From RGIG2134 sp964461115 (lineage in GTDB: Bacteria; Cyanobacteriota; Vampirovibrionia; Gastranaerophilales; Gastranaerophilaceae): a stretch of DNA of 64,000 bases. Where the stretch lies: assembly GCA_964461115.1 (NCBI GenBank), contig CAYWSX010000003.1, positions 1-64,000 on the forward strand, read 5' to 3'. The position numbers and the translations under genes are program-made. Every line of letters starts with the position of its first letter. Position 1 is the stretch's first letter. The notes under the pieces were generated by a model, which was given only the letters and a program-made list of their open reading frames with translations, made no database searches and had not been told where the DNA came from. Below, piece by piece: positions 7,570-15,852 of this stretch.

Positions 7570-8211
7570 TCAATCTTTAGAGTCGAGACGCTCTTTGATT
7601 TCGAGGATTTCGTACTTCATGCGGTTAAGCTGGCAAGTGATAGGGTCGGGAATGCGGTTGTGCTGGAGCTGACCGTCAACAATAACACGCTGATGAACAA
7701 TTTTTCCGGGGATACCGACGACAGTGGAGTTTTCAGGAACATCGTCCACAACGACCGAGCCTGCGCCGATTCGCGAGTTGTCGCCTACAGTGATGTTGCC
7801 GAGGACTTTCGACCCCGCGCCCAGAACAACGCCGTTTCCGATGGTCGGATGCCGTTTTGTCTGCGTCATTGTCGTCCCACCAAGGGTGACCTGCTGGTAA
7901 ATCAGCACATCGTTGCCTACGATTGCAGTTTCACCGATAACGATTCCCATTCCGTGGTCAACAAACACCCTGTGCCCGATAGTCGCGCCGGGGTGGATTT
8001 CTATGCCCGTAAAAAACCTCATAATCTGCGAAATCAATCTCGGCAAAAACGGAATTTTCCACCAGCGAAGTTTATGCGCAACCCTATGCGCAACAAGCGC
8101 ATGCAGCCCAGGATAGCAAAACAGAACCTCCAAAATATTCGCCGCTGCCGGGTCATTTTTGTAGATTGTCTGGATATCCTCTGCTATTTGTTTGATTGCT
8201 TTTATTATCAT
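7570..8211 (-). CDS. cysE: Serine O-acetyltransferase
   Basis: CysE transfers acetyl from acetyl-CoA to L-serine, the first step of cysteine synthesis. The 213 residues are the short form found in Bacillus and cyanobacteria, lacking most of the E. coli N-terminal helices. Residues about 68-170 are the left-handed beta-helix of hexapeptide repeats (IHPGATIG, VFVDHGMGIVIGETAIVG). The catalytic His/Asp lie in VDHGMG. The C-terminus (about 190-213) is charged and helical. It stands alone here, with no cysK nearby. Confidence 0.95.
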   Translation of the reverse strand: MIIKAIKQIAEDIQTIYKNDPAAANILEVLFCYPGLHALVAHRVAHKLRWWKIPFLPRLISQIMRFFTGIEIHPGATIGHRVFVDHGMGIVIGETAIVGNDVLIYQQVTLGGTTMTQTKRHPTIGNGVVLGAGSKVLGNITVGDNSRIGAGSVVVDDVPENSTVVGIPGKIVHQRVIVDGQLQHNRIPDPITCQLNRMKYEILEIKERLDSKD

Positions 8212-8249
8212 AGGGTTTGAACTTTATCTGCCGCCTTCGCGTCTGTTCT

Positions 8250-8386
8250 GGCTTTACATCGCTTGATTTTCAGCTCCTGTGGGCTTCGGGCTTCCGCCCT
8301 GCAGTCCTACGTCGCTTTCGTTATGTTCGCCCTGCCCGCCTTGACCTGCGTCAAGCCGTTTCGGGCTTTACATCGCTTGGTTTTCA
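8250..8386 (+). repeat. Pair of 23-nt direct repeats
   Basis: GGCTTTACATCGCTTG-[AG]-TTTTCA occurs at 8250-8272 and 8364-8386 with one mismatch. The 8212-8570 spacer otherwise shows nothing coding that I trust. Confidence 0.55.
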
Positions 8387-8570
8387 AAACCCGATGCCAT
8401 AAAGACATCGGGATAGTTAATAGTCTGTTGGAAGCCGTATTCTTCCGCAATAATCTTACCACCAATCGGTTTGAAAAGCAAGCCGCAGGGCAACAAAAAG
8501 AACAATTTCGCAAAACAGCTTGATTTTTTTACATGTAGCTGTTAAATTTAAGAAAGTTGAAAACACAATA

Positions 8571-8673
8571 CGCCCGAAAGGGCCTGTGGCACTCTGCCGA
8601 AGAAAAGATTAATAATCTTTTCTGAGAGGAAGGTAGCGAGAACGAAGTTCTCACCGGTGTCACATTGAAAACC
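8571..8673 (+). repeat. Structured repeat unit 1, sharing the tRNA 5' end
   Basis: It contains GGGCCTGTGGC (8580-8590), identical to the first 11 nt of the tRNA downstream. Then come a 10-bp perfect hairpin (AGAAAAGATT/AATCTTTTCT), AAGGTAGCG, a second hairpin (GAGAAC-GAA-GTTCTC), and a closing strand GTGTCACA that pairs with TGTGGCAC. Overall it is a three-stem fold. No known RNA family is recognised. Confidence 0.6.
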
Positions 8674-8680
8674 GAATATT

Positions 8681-8776
8681 GGCCTTAGGGCCTGTGGCAG
8701 GGACCCAAAAAATTAATTATTAATTAATTTTTTGGGTAAGGTAGCGGGAACGAAGTTCCGCTGACGCTGTGCCGCA
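8681..8776 (+). repeat. Structured repeat unit 2, sharing the tRNA 5' end
   Basis: Same order as unit 1: GGGCCTGTGGC (8688-8698), a 16-bp perfect AT-rich hairpin (8703-8737), AAGGTAGCG, a GGGAAC-GAA-GTTCC hairpin, and TGCCGC closing on GTGGCA. Hairpin 2 differs from unit 1 by a compensatory A-T to G-C change. Spacings of the shared 11-mer are 108 and 114 nt. Confidence 0.6.
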
Positions 8777-8801
8777 ATAAACTGTAAAATCCGTTAAAAA
8801 T

Positions 8802-8862
<61 letters not shown>

Positions 8863-8873
<11 letters not shown>

Positions 8874-8943
8874 TTTTTTACGGATTTCTTCGTTAGATAT
8901 TCTCTACGGAGGGAAATTCTCCCTTCGGTCGAATATCTCCCAA
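8863..8943 (+). repeat. tRNA 3'-end/downstream repeat, copy 1
   Basis: It starts CTCCGGGCCCATTTTTTACG inside the tRNA 3' end. It includes an inverted pair AGATATTC/GAATATCT around GGAGGGAAATTCTCCC and ends CTCCCAA. Copies lie at 9005 and 9201. Confidence 0.85.
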
Positions 8944-8950
8944 GGTCACG

Positions 8951-8978
8951 AAAAAAGGTACATTTAGTACCTTTTTTT
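8951..8978 (+). terminator. Terminator downstream of the tRNA
   Basis: AAAAAAGGTAC, loop ATTTA, GTACCTTTTTTT. The same hairpin with its flank recurs at 9148-9174. Confidence 0.7.
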
Positions 8979-9004
8979 CATGCTCTTTTTCACCACTTGT
9001 CCAT

Positions 9005-9085
9005 CTCCGGGCCCATTTTTTACGGATTTCTTCGTTAGATGTTCTCTACGGAGGGAAATTCTCCCTTCGGTCGAATATCTCCCAA
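9005..9085 (+). repeat. tRNA 3'-end/downstream repeat, copy 2
   Basis: Matches copy 1 from CTCCGGGCCCA to CTCCCAA with one visible change (AGATGTTC). It keeps only the last 11 nt of the tRNA, so it is not a second tRNA. Confidence 0.85.
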
Positions 9086-9147
9086 CTGTACCCTCTTCAA
9101 GCCTCTTATACTTTTCAAGCCGCCTGCTGAAACCCGCCTCTGCGGCG

Positions 9148-9174
9148 AAAAAAGTACATTTAGTACCTTTTTTT
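9148..9174 (+). terminator. Duplicated terminator hairpin
   Basis: AAAAAAGTAC, loop ATTTA, GTACCTTTTTTT, followed by the same CATGCTCTTTTTCACCACTT flank as at 8979. It is part of the tandem duplication. Confidence 0.6.
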
Positions 9175-9200
9175 CATGCTCTTTTTCACCACTTGTCCAT

Positions 9201-9264
9201 CTCCGGGCCCATTTTTTACGGATTTCTTCGTTAGATGTTCTCTACGGAGGGAAATTCTCTCCCG
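9201..9264 (+). repeat. tRNA 3'-end/downstream repeat, copy 3 (truncated)
   Basis: Matches copy 2 from CTCCGGGCCCA to GGGAAATTCTC, then diverges. Offsets between copies are 142 and 196 nt. Confidence 0.8.
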
Positions 9265-9277
9265 ATAAATATCATAC

Positions 9278-9305
9278 AAAAAAACGCCTTTAATAGGCGC
9301 TTTTT
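9278..9305 (-). terminator. Terminator of the gene at 9339-10610
   Basis: The minus strand reads AAAAAGCGCCTATTAAAGGC followed by GTTTTTTTG, a short GC stem with a T run, 34 nt past the stop. Confidence 0.85.
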
Positions 9306-9338
9306 AATATCTATTTTAATCTAAAAGACTGATTGGAG

Positions 9339-10610
9339 TTACTCCTTAGACTCTTCGGCTTCGTCGATGTCATCCGAACGGCCTTTATCTTCGAACTTAT
9401 CTTCGATTTCATCGGAATTCGCTTCCGCAACCTTCGCAGTCAAGACTTCACCAGGCTCATCGCTAATTTCCTCAGGAAAAACCTGTTCCGCACTAATTTC
9501 TTTTACGCCGTCTTCGTCTTCTGCAGAAACCGCCGCGAGTGCCGTTGCTGCTTCTTTAGCAAACTCACTGTCTTTAATTTTTTCCGCTTCGGAGGCTTCC
9601 TGCCTAGCCGCAGCCCGGAGTTCATCCATTCTTGCCTGTATTTTTACAGCCATGTTGTTAGCCGCTTTTGCCGCAGGGGAGATGATTTCACCGCTGTCAA
9701 CTTTTTCAACTATTTCACGGTTCACTTCGCGAGCCTGAGTAAGCTGGTTATAAATTTCATCTGACTTTTTGCTGTTTTCCGCTTTTTCGGTAACTGCCTT
9801 GAATAAGGTCGCAGCAGCCCAGAGGAATGCGCCCGAGTAGAGGACAGAGCCAATAAGCCCCGCAGCCCTAGGGTTCGATTTAGCGCTGTTCATAAGTTTT
9901 GTCATAGCAGGAGAAACGACTTTCGTGTTAAGTGACGACTTGTCGAGTTTTGCCCCAATGCCTTTTGCGACGTTCCCGATGTGTTCAGCCGAGAATGAGC
10001 CTGACTTAGGCAGAATTTTAGGGATTACCGTTTTCACTTGTCCGGCAAGCTTTTGAGCTCCTGCCAGAACGCCCCATATACCTGCAATATTTAATATAGT
10101 TGAAATTATAGGGTGCTTATCGTTAAAGTCTCTCGCAACAGGAGAAACGCTCATAATTTTATTTACAGCAACTGAGTATGCCGCGCCCAGACCAAAAACC
10201 CCGAGCCATCCGCCTGCTGCCTTAGCTGCAAATGCGCCTTTTTGTGACATGGTGCCGGATTTCATAATCGTTCTTGAGAAAACATCAAGCGCAGGAATGC
10301 CTAGAAGAGCAGCCTTGTAGGTTCCTTCGGAGTATTTTCTGTCTTTGGCAGCATAAGCATTAGAAATGTCGCGAAGCTCTCTGTTGGAGAGGTTTGCGAT
10401 GGCGGAAGAATTCTCATAAGCCCGCTCAAAGCGGTCTTGGCTGTTAATCAAATCTTTGCGTGCACGAAGCGCCGACATCTGCTGGAATTCAGGGTCGTTG
10501 TACTTGGAATATTCTTCCTCCGACATACGTCGTCTTCCAAAACTGCGGTCATGCCCTATCGCGTTGATACGATAGCTATTTGGCATACTTTGCAAAGATA
10601 CAGGTTGCAT
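9339..10610 (-). CDS. Lineage-specific multi-pass membrane protein
   Basis: The 423-residue product is unrecognised. The N-terminus (1-30) is polar and includes DRSFGRRR, the SFGRR motif shared with three other unknown genes here. Hydrophobic stretches near residues 115-135, 155-180 and 255-275 (GSVLYSGAFLWAAATLFKAV) suggest three membrane segments. The last 150 residues are Glu/Ala-rich, acidic and probably helical or disordered. I chose the ATG at 10610 over an in-frame TTG 48 nt upstream because AAAGGTGGG sits just before the ATG and the TTG overlaps the putative -10. Function unknown. Confidence 0.85.
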   Translation of the reverse strand: MQPVSLQSMPNSYRINAIGHDRSFGRRRMSEEEYSKYNDPEFQQMSALRARKDLINSQDRFERAYENSSAIANLSNRELRDISNAYAAKDRKYSEGTYKAALLGIPALDVFSRTIMKSGTMSQKGAFAAKAAGGWLGVFGLGAAYSVAVNKIMSVSPVARDFNDKHPIISTILNIAGIWGVLAGAQKLAGQVKTVIPKILPKSGSFSAEHIGNVAKGIGAKLDKSSLNTKVVSPAMTKLMNSAKSNPRAAGLIGSVLYSGAFLWAAATLFKAVTEKAENSKKSDEIYNQLTQAREVNREIVEKVDSGEIISPAAKAANNMAVKIQARMDELRAAARQEASEAEKIKDSEFAKEAATALAAVSAEDEDGVKEISAEQVFPEEISDEPGEVLTAKVAEANSDEIEDKFEDKGRSDDIDEAEESKE

Positions 10611-10641
10611 TTTTCCCACCTTTGTTACACAATTCACTACT

Positions 10642-10650
10642 AGTATAATA
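10642..10650 (-). promoter_or_regulatory. -10 region of the gene at 9339-10610
   Basis: The minus strand reads GTATTATACTAG about 32 nt before the chosen ATG. A TGTAACA box overlaps the expected early transcript (10623-10629), and a second lies at 10698-10704. Confidence 0.4.
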
Positions 10651-10703
10651 CTTATCAAGAAATTTGTTTGCTAGTTTGAATTCAAATATTAAGAAATTGT
10701 TAC

Positions 10704-12035
10704 ATGAAAAAATATTACATAAAAACGCTGGGCTGTAAAACAAACCAAATTGAATCGAACCTCATTGCCGAAAAATTTGAGGCTATCGGACTCGAACGCG
10801 CAAAAACTCCAAAAGAGGCAGACGTGTATGTCCTAAACTCTTGCTCCGTAACCTCGAACGCCGATGACGACTCGATACGTCTCATGCGGAAGCAAAAAAG
10901 AGAAAACCGGACATCATATGTCATATTGACAGGCTGCTTTGCACAACTCGAAGGTGACAAAGTTGCCGAAAACGACTTTGTAGACTTGGTCTTAGGCAAT
11001 ACGGAAAAAATGCATATAACAGATTACGTATCAGCAGAGCTTTCTCTTCCCGCTCAAAAAAGTGCCGTGTCCGACATTTTTGAACAAGAAAAATTCATTT
11101 ACGAGCGGATTCAGAACCCGACGAAAACCCGCGCGTGGCTAAAGGTTCAGGATGGCTGTAACAACCGCTGCTCCTACTGCACAATCCGGAAAGCACGCGG
11201 AAAATCAAGAAGCTCGCGCCCCGAAGACATCCTCGACCAGATTAATATATACGCTGAGCACGGTTTTCAGGAACTCGTTTTGACCGGAATCCACATCGGA
11301 CAATGGGGCGGCGACCTCGCGCCGAAAAAAGGCATGCTCGAGCTTGTTGAACTCATAGAAAGTTCACCGATTAAGCGTTTTCGCCTAGGCTCGCTGAATC
11401 CGCACGAACTCACGCGCGAACTCTTGACGCACCTTTCACAGTCCGAGAAATTCTGTCCGCATTTTCATATGTCGCTGCAATCCGCGTGCAACAAGACTCT
11501 CAAGGCTATGAACCGACACTACACCGTCGAGGAATACCTCGAACAAATTGATTTTATAAATGAAAAATTTACACTTCCCTTCCTCGGAAGCGATATTATA
11601 GTAGGCTTTCCGGGCGAAACTGATGAGGATTTTGAAACTACATATAATAATATAGAAAAATCGGGGCTCACAGCGGCGCATATTTTCCCGTACAGTATCC
11701 GAAAAGGCACTCAGGCTGCTGAAATGTCAGAGCAGGTTCCACAAAAAATCAAAATAGAAAGAGCCGCAAGACTAAAAAAACTCACCGACATTAAATGTCG
11801 TGTTTTTGTCGAAAGAAACATCATGACGACATCAAATATCCTATTTGAAAAAGGTGCAAAATACAAAAATGAGAACGGAAACCCTGTATACAAGGGGGTA
11901 ACTCAAAACTACCTGACGGTATACGCTGAAAACGCACCCGGAAAACCGGACATTACAGGTCGTATTATTCCATGCCGGCTAAAAAGTGTTGATTTTACAG
12001 GCACGCCCAAAATTTACGGCGAAATATTAAACTGA
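10704..12035 (+). CDS. mtaB: tRNA t6A37 methylthiotransferase MtaB
   Basis: MtaB adds a methylthio group to t6A at position 37 of ANN-decoding tRNAs (ms2t6A), using SAM and two iron-sulfur clusters. The 443 residues fit the family. The N-terminal MTTase domain has C11 (KTLGCKTN), NSCSVTSNA and LTGCFAQ cysteines. The radical-SAM triad is C152/C156/C159 in DGCNNRCSYC, followed by KSRSSRPED typical of MtaB. A TRAM-like RNA-binding region fills the last 70 or so residues. The ATG is 93 nt from the divergent unknown gene. There is no obvious Shine-Dalgarno and a short or leaderless message is possible. Confidence 0.95.
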   Translation: MKKYYIKTLGCKTNQIESNLIAEKFEAIGLERAKTPKEADVYVLNSCSVTSNADDDSIRLMRKQKRENRTSYVILTGCFAQLEGDKVAENDFVDLVLGNTEKMHITDYVSAELSLPAQKSAVSDIFEQEKFIYERIQNPTKTRAWLKVQDGCNNRCSYCTIRKARGKSRSSRPEDILDQINIYAEHGFQELVLTGIHIGQWGGDLAPKKGMLELVELIESSPIKRFRLGSLNPHELTRELLTHLSQSEKFCPHFHMSLQSACNKTLKAMNRHYTVEEYLEQIDFINEKFTLPFLGSDIIVGFPGETDEDFETTYNNIEKSGLTAAHIFPYSIRKGTQAAEMSEQVPQKIKIERAARLKKLTDIKCRVFVERNIMTTSNILFEKGAKYKNENGNPVYKGVTQNYLTVYAENAPGKPDITGRIIPCRLKSVDFTGTPKIYGEILN

Positions 12036-12114
12036 CAACCGGGCTGATAATAATACAGGCGACGATTACAAGGTTCGCCTTACGGCATTTTACAGTTACT
12101 ACGCTCCAAAACAA

Positions 12115-12143
12115 TTGAAAATCCTCAAAAAACGTGCTAAAAT
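12115..12143 (+). promoter_or_regulatory. Promoter of the secreted-protein gene
   Basis: TTGAAA (12115-12120), 17 nt, then TAAAAT (12138-12143) with an extended TGC before it. Confidence 0.7.
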
Positions 12144-12156
12144 CAATTATAGCACG
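12133..12156 (+). promoter_or_regulatory. Inverted repeat over the -10/start region
   Basis: CGTGCTA (12133-12139) and TAGCACG (12150-12156) are perfect inverted arms straddling the -10 and the predicted transcription start. Candidate operator, or a 5' hairpin. Confidence 0.45.
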
Positions 12157-12176
12157 AGATTAAAGAGGGCAGGCTT

Positions 12177-12536
12177 ATGAAAAAATTTGCAAATATTACT
12201 TTTACGGGAATTTTAGCAGCAATGATCGCGTCCTCATCGGCTTTTGCCGCTGACACCACGTGGTCAAGCGCCAAGCAGCCGAAAGCTAAGAAAATAAAGC
12301 CGCCTGTCAACCTATATGTCCCGACGGCAGCAGAAATGACGCCTCAATACGGACAGGGCTTTCCAAACTCTCAGTATGGGGCGAAATTCAACATCGGTTC
12401 GGGCTCTCAGCCTCAACAGCAGGCTCAATGGAACCAACAATACATTGAATCAACCGACGACAACGGCGCAGACGTCTACAATTCACCTTACGACAAACCA
12501 TACAGTGCCCCTCAAAATTATTCCGAAGAATATTAA
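12177..12536 (+). CDS. Small secreted protein, Gln/Tyr/Pro-rich
   Basis: The product is 119 residues. Residues 1-24 are a clear Sec signal peptide (MKKFANI, hydrophobic core, SSAFA then ADTT). The mature part is rich in Pro, Gln, Tyr, Ser and Asn (PNSQYGAKFNIGSG, QPQQQAQWNQQY) with no Cys and no fold I can name, so it is probably disordered and periplasmic or surface-exposed. GAGGGCAGGCTT precedes the ATG. The promoter has a good -35/-10 with an inverted repeat across it. Function unknown. Confidence 0.85.
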   Translation: MKKFANITFTGILAAMIASSSAFAADTTWSSAKQPKAKKIKPPVNLYVPTAAEMTPQYGQGFPNSQYGAKFNIGSGSQPQQQAQWNQQYIESTDDNGADVYNSPYDKPYSAPQNYSEEY

Positions 12537-12574
12537 AGCATTAGCTTCCCCACCCGCCTCGGTTTGGGGGCTTA

Positions 12575-13030
12575 AAGATTCTCGTCAGGCTAGATTCTGA
12601 CCCTTCGGCTTCGCCTCGAGAGACAGGGTCACAATTTCCACGTCAATAGATCCTGAAATAAATTCAGGATGACAGTCTATGGCAAAACGCAAAGAGCGAT
12701 ACGTCATTCTGAGTGAGCGCAGCGATGGAAGAATCTTTTGCTTTCCACGTTGTACACTTTCAGATTCTTCACCCTAAAGGGTTCAGAATGACGGAGGGGG
12801 AGGGTTCAGAATGACAAAAAAAGGATGGTCTCCCCGTCATTCTGACGGAACGCAGTGACGGAAGAATCTGCTGCTTTTCCCGTCGGGCGCTTTTAGATTC
12901 TTCGGGTTTCACCCTCAGAATGACGGGGAGTGAGGTGCCTTAAGATTCTCACCCTCAAGGGGTGCCCTCCCTTCTAAAGTTCGGCAAACCTCACTAAGAA
13001 GAGCTGTCGGCTGGAGCTCAGAATGACGGG
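12575..13030. repeat. Long composite repeat block
   Basis: It contains a partial inverted 95-nt-repeat core (12597-12630), AGATCCTGAAATAAATTCAG followed by GATGAC (12648-12672), and CATTCTGA units from 12702 on. From 12740 the sequence follows the first 230 bases of the window with small indels, including CTTTCCACGTTGTACACTTT. The 12537-13252 gap has no supported gene. Confidence 0.8.
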
Positions 13031-13057
13031 AAGCAGAGTGCTTTCAGGTATTTCCGC

Positions 13058-13087
13058 AAAAAAAAAGACAACGCGGACGCTGTCTTG
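13058..13087 (-). terminator. Terminator reading leftward
   Basis: The minus strand reads AAGACAGCG, TCCG, CGTTGTCTT and then nine T residues. It lies 165 nt past the stop of the gene at 13253 and probably ends that transcript. Confidence 0.75.
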
Positions 13088-13252
13088 TGAACAAGTAAGT
13101 AAAAAGTGGAACGTAATGCCGCAATGCGGCGTGGGAAAGCTGTACGCTGCGCCTCTGCCTCAAAATCCCGAGCGAGGCGCTGCCCTTTATGAGCCATAGG
13201 CTTCGCGGGCGGTCGTACTAAATTCAATAAAACTTCCTAAACTTCTAAACTC

Positions 13253-13753
13253 CTATACTGCCTCCTCTTGCTCTGTGTCGTTTGCGAGGGATACGAACTT
13301 GAAAGGGTTAGAGCCTTTCTTTTCGCCCGTAAGATTTTGTGTTTCAGACGCGACAGATGAAGCAGGGAGCGCGAAAACCTCTCTTGCGTTGAGGTCTTGG
13401 TGCTTAGCTTCTGACGGAACGTTTACTTTTCCGTCCATTTGGTGCGGAACCCCGTAAGAAGAGTACGCAGCAGCCTTGTTGAGCGCGTTTACGCTGGCTG
13501 CGATAGCTTGATTTTGTTGGAAATTAAGGTCAAGCCCCGCGTTTCTTACAGATATTTGCTGAACCTCGCCGATAGTAAGCTTTTGAGCGTACAAATCAGC
13601 GCCCTGAGCCGGTCTGTTGAACTTTGAGTAATCCAGCGTGAACGTTTCGTTTTGAACGTCGCGAGCGGCTGCATTCGCAAAAATCTGACCCGCAGCTTCT
13701 CTTACCGCAGCAGAATCTATAGCAGATATGCCTTTGTCGATACCAAAGTTCAT
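13253..13753 (-). CDS. Lineage-specific soluble protein
   Basis: The 166-residue product has no recognised family, signal peptide or membrane segment. It is Ala/Gln/Asn-rich and mostly helical by composition. There is a central QQISVRNAGLDLNFQQNQAI segment (about 75-94) and a KKGSNPFKF patch near the end. Its composition recalls the small structural proteins encoded at 19960 and 20527, and GIDK near the N-terminus also occurs in the latter. AAAGGGGAACGAA precedes the ATG. TATAGT about 25 nt upstream is the likely -10. Confidence 0.8.
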   Translation of the reverse strand: MNFGIDKGISAIDSAAVREAAGQIFANAAARDVQNETFTLDYSKFNRPAQGADLYAQKLTIGEVQQISVRNAGLDLNFQQNQAIAASVNALNKAAAYSSYGVPHQMDGKVNVPSEAKHQDLNAREVFALPASSVASETQNLTGEKKGSNPFKFVSLANDTEQEEAV

Positions 13754-13866
13754 TTCGTTCCCCTTTTCTGAACAGACTATAATTTTACTTACTCACTTGT
13801 GTTTGCCTTGCGGCTTACTCTATGTATTTCGGAAGATGTGAAAAAAACTTTAGGATTTGAACAAAG

Positions 13867-13888
13867 TTTGTAACAAAAGTGTTACAAA
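13867..13888 (+). promoter_or_regulatory. TTTGTAACA palindrome
   Basis: Perfect 9-bp arms TTTGTAACA and TGTTACAAA are separated by AAAG, 68 nt before the ATG at 13957. The left TGTAACA ends 41 nt before TATGAG, the best -10 candidate. Confidence 0.55.
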
Positions 13889-13956
13889 TTCCCGTGAAAG
13901 TATCAAAAATCCAAGCTATGAGTTTTAAAACCAAAAGGAATTACAAGGAGAAAATA

Positions 13957-14673
13957 ATGAGAATACCTGCAATCAGCGGAAATTACAACATTTCAAGACA
14001 AAACAGAACAGAAAAAACACAAAAAAACGCAGCACAAAATCAAGCTTTCGGGAACAAACTCGCTGCACTTGGAGCAGACAGTGTGAAGTTTGCAGCGCCG
14101 CCAAACATTTCGGAAATATTAACGTGTCCAAAGGCACTGAAAGCAGCCATAAACAAGATTATGTCTGAAAAATCGCTCGAAGCACGCTACGAAGCATTTG
14201 ACAAACTTTACTTAGATATATTCGGATACGCAGAAAAGAGATTTAAAACTCTCACAAGCAAGGTGTTCAGAGTGATTGACTCAGAAGAGGGTACACACCT
14301 TTACAAAGTGTCGGACGGACATACGCTAGAAACCTTCAGACGCTTCAACCCCGCAAATGAAATCCCGAAGTCGGGAATTCTTCACAAAAATAACAGAAGA
14401 GTCTTAGTTTTTGACCAAGATTATATCTCCGCAGACTATGGCACTCACGTTGTTACCGCTGAAAACAGCCTTGGATACGGAGCAATCAAAGTCGGCGTAC
14501 AAAAACCGAAACAATACACACCGCTTTTTACGTTACGTCACAAGGACAATGCTTTTGAAGTCGCTTTCCCGAACTTGACAAAAGGCGGGGACGTCATCAC
14601 GGAAAATGTTGACAAAGTCGTACCAAACGGCAGACGAAGCTACTATCAGCGTCCATACGGAAGTACAAAATAA
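13957..14673 (+). CDS. Lineage-specific protein with an AFGNK N-terminal motif
   Basis: The product is 238 residues. The first 30 are polar (ISGNYNISRQNRTEKTQKN) and end in QNQAFGNKL, one of four instances of [AST]-F-G-x-[KR] in unrelated proteins of this window. The rest (about 40-238) looks like a compact soluble domain with mixed strands and helices, but I do not recognise it. The ATG at 13957 is chosen because AAGGAG lies 6 nt upstream. The 26-codon upstream extension has no such site and overlaps the promoter region. A perfect TGTAACA palindrome lies upstream. Confidence 0.85.
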   Translation: MRIPAISGNYNISRQNRTEKTQKNAAQNQAFGNKLAALGADSVKFAAPPNISEILTCPKALKAAINKIMSEKSLEARYEAFDKLYLDIFGYAEKRFKTLTSKVFRVIDSEEGTHLYKVSDGHTLETFRRFNPANEIPKSGILHKNNRRVLVFDQDYISADYGTHVVTAENSLGYGAIKVGVQKPKQYTPLFTLRHKDNAFEVAFPNLTKGGDVITENVDKVVPNGRRSYYQRPYGSTK

Positions 14674-14818
14674 GAAGTTAGAAATATTAAATTGGTATTC
14701 CGCTGTAAGTGCTGACTTGTGCGGCAGGAGGTTTTTCCGGTCTTTACAAAATCTTAATTTGCGCATGCCGCAGATTTTTATTAGTATTATAATTAATAAT
14801 AAGTATTTTGGAGGATAA

Positions 14819-15820
14819 ATGGAAGAACACAAGTTTGCCGTAATCGGCGCGGGCATTTGGGGCAAAAATATAGTCCGCAACTTTTACAATTTAGGCGTTC
14901 TGGATACAGTATGCGACATGGACGAAGAAAATCTTGCCCGAACAAAGGCAGACTACCCGGAAATCAACCTGACAAAGGACATGACTGAGGTTCTCAACAA
15001 CCCGACAATAAAAGCTGTTGCCGTTGTAACCCCGAGCCACACTCACTTCAAGATTGTTGAAGCCTTTTTGAAAGCGGGCAAACATGTTTATGTCGAAAAA
15101 CCGATTTCTACCGTTGCGGAAGAAGCAAAACGCCTTATGGAGCTTGCTGACAGCAAAGGACTCGTTTTAATGGTCGGTCACCTTCTTCTTTATCATCCTG
15201 CCGTAAACCGCCTCAAGCAGCTAGTTTACGAGGGCGAACTCGGCGAAATCACATACGCGCAAAGCGACCGCCTCAACATAAATTACTTCAAAAACGACCG
15301 AAGCGTAATGTGGGATTTAGCCCCGCATGACGTCAGCATGGTCAATTACATCCTCGGAAAAGAGCCGACAAGAGTGGTTTCCGCTGTCGGGGCGTCTTCC
15401 GACCAAAACGAAATTTTAGACATTACACATATCGCAGTTGAGTACGAAAACGGCGCAATCGCAAAGTTTTCAGATAGCTGGATTCACCCGCAAAAGCGCG
15501 TCAACCTTCTTATTCGCGGAACAAAAGCAACCGCGATGTTTGACGACACCTTAACGGAAAACAAACTGCAATTGTTCAGCAACGACTGTGCCGGAGCAAA
15601 AAACGTGCCGCTCGACTACATCGAAATCGAGCCGCTCAAACTTGAATGCCAGCACTTTATAAAATGTATCGAACAAGGTACAAAAGCCCGCAGCGACGGG
15701 GAAAATGGCTACAATGTGGTTCGTGTTCTCGAAGAGGCGGAAAAAATCATGCTAGGTGAACGCAGAAAAGCACTCGATGAGTACGATTTCGCACTCTCTC
15801 GCAGCAAAAAAGAACAGTAG
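14819..15820 (+). CDS. Gfo/Idh/MocA-family NAD(P)-dependent oxidoreductase
   Basis: The 333-residue product has an N-terminal Rossmann fold (FAVIGAGIWGKNIVRNFYNL, residues 6-25). The family EKP motif follows (VYVEKPIST, near 93), then the C-terminal alpha/beta domain with GHLLLYHPAVNRLKQL and WDLAPHDVSMV, where the His is the usual catalytic or sugar-binding residue. It resembles the WlbA/WbpB branch that oxidises UDP-N-acetylhexosaminuronates, so surface polysaccharide synthesis is likely; the exact substrate is unproven. GGAGGATAA precedes the ATG and TATAAT lies at 14788. A phosphatidyltransferase follows after 32 nt. Confidence 0.9.
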   Translation: MEEHKFAVIGAGIWGKNIVRNFYNLGVLDTVCDMDEENLARTKADYPEINLTKDMTEVLNNPTIKAVAVVTPSHTHFKIVEAFLKAGKHVYVEKPISTVAEEAKRLMELADSKGLVLMVGHLLLYHPAVNRLKQLVYEGELGEITYAQSDRLNINYFKNDRSVMWDLAPHDVSMVNYILGKEPTRVVSAVGASSDQNEILDITHIAVEYENGAIAKFSDSWIHPQKRVNLLIRGTKATAMFDDTLTENKLQLFSNDCAGAKNVPLDYIEIEPLKLECQHFIKCIEQGTKARSDGENGYNVVRVLEEAEKIMLGERRKALDEYDFALSRSKKEQ

Positions 15821-15852
15821 AGGAAGCTCAACACAAAACTATTGGAGGAGAC

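Noticed and set aside
7660..8220. 186-codon plus-strand frame opposite cysE
   Set aside because: cysE has complete family motifs on the other strand; this frame has no recognisable domain or ribosome site.
8263..8523. Short open frames in the cysE-tRNA spacer on both strands
   Set aside because: They overlap one another, lack ribosome sites and contain a direct repeat; composition is not protein-like.
9005..9264. Additional tRNA genes in the downstream copies
   Set aside because: Only the last 11 nt of the tRNA are present in each copy; no D, anticodon or T arm.
13018..13227. 69-codon minus-strand frame after the gene at 13253
   Set aside because: It runs through a strong terminator and repeat sequence and has no ribosome site.
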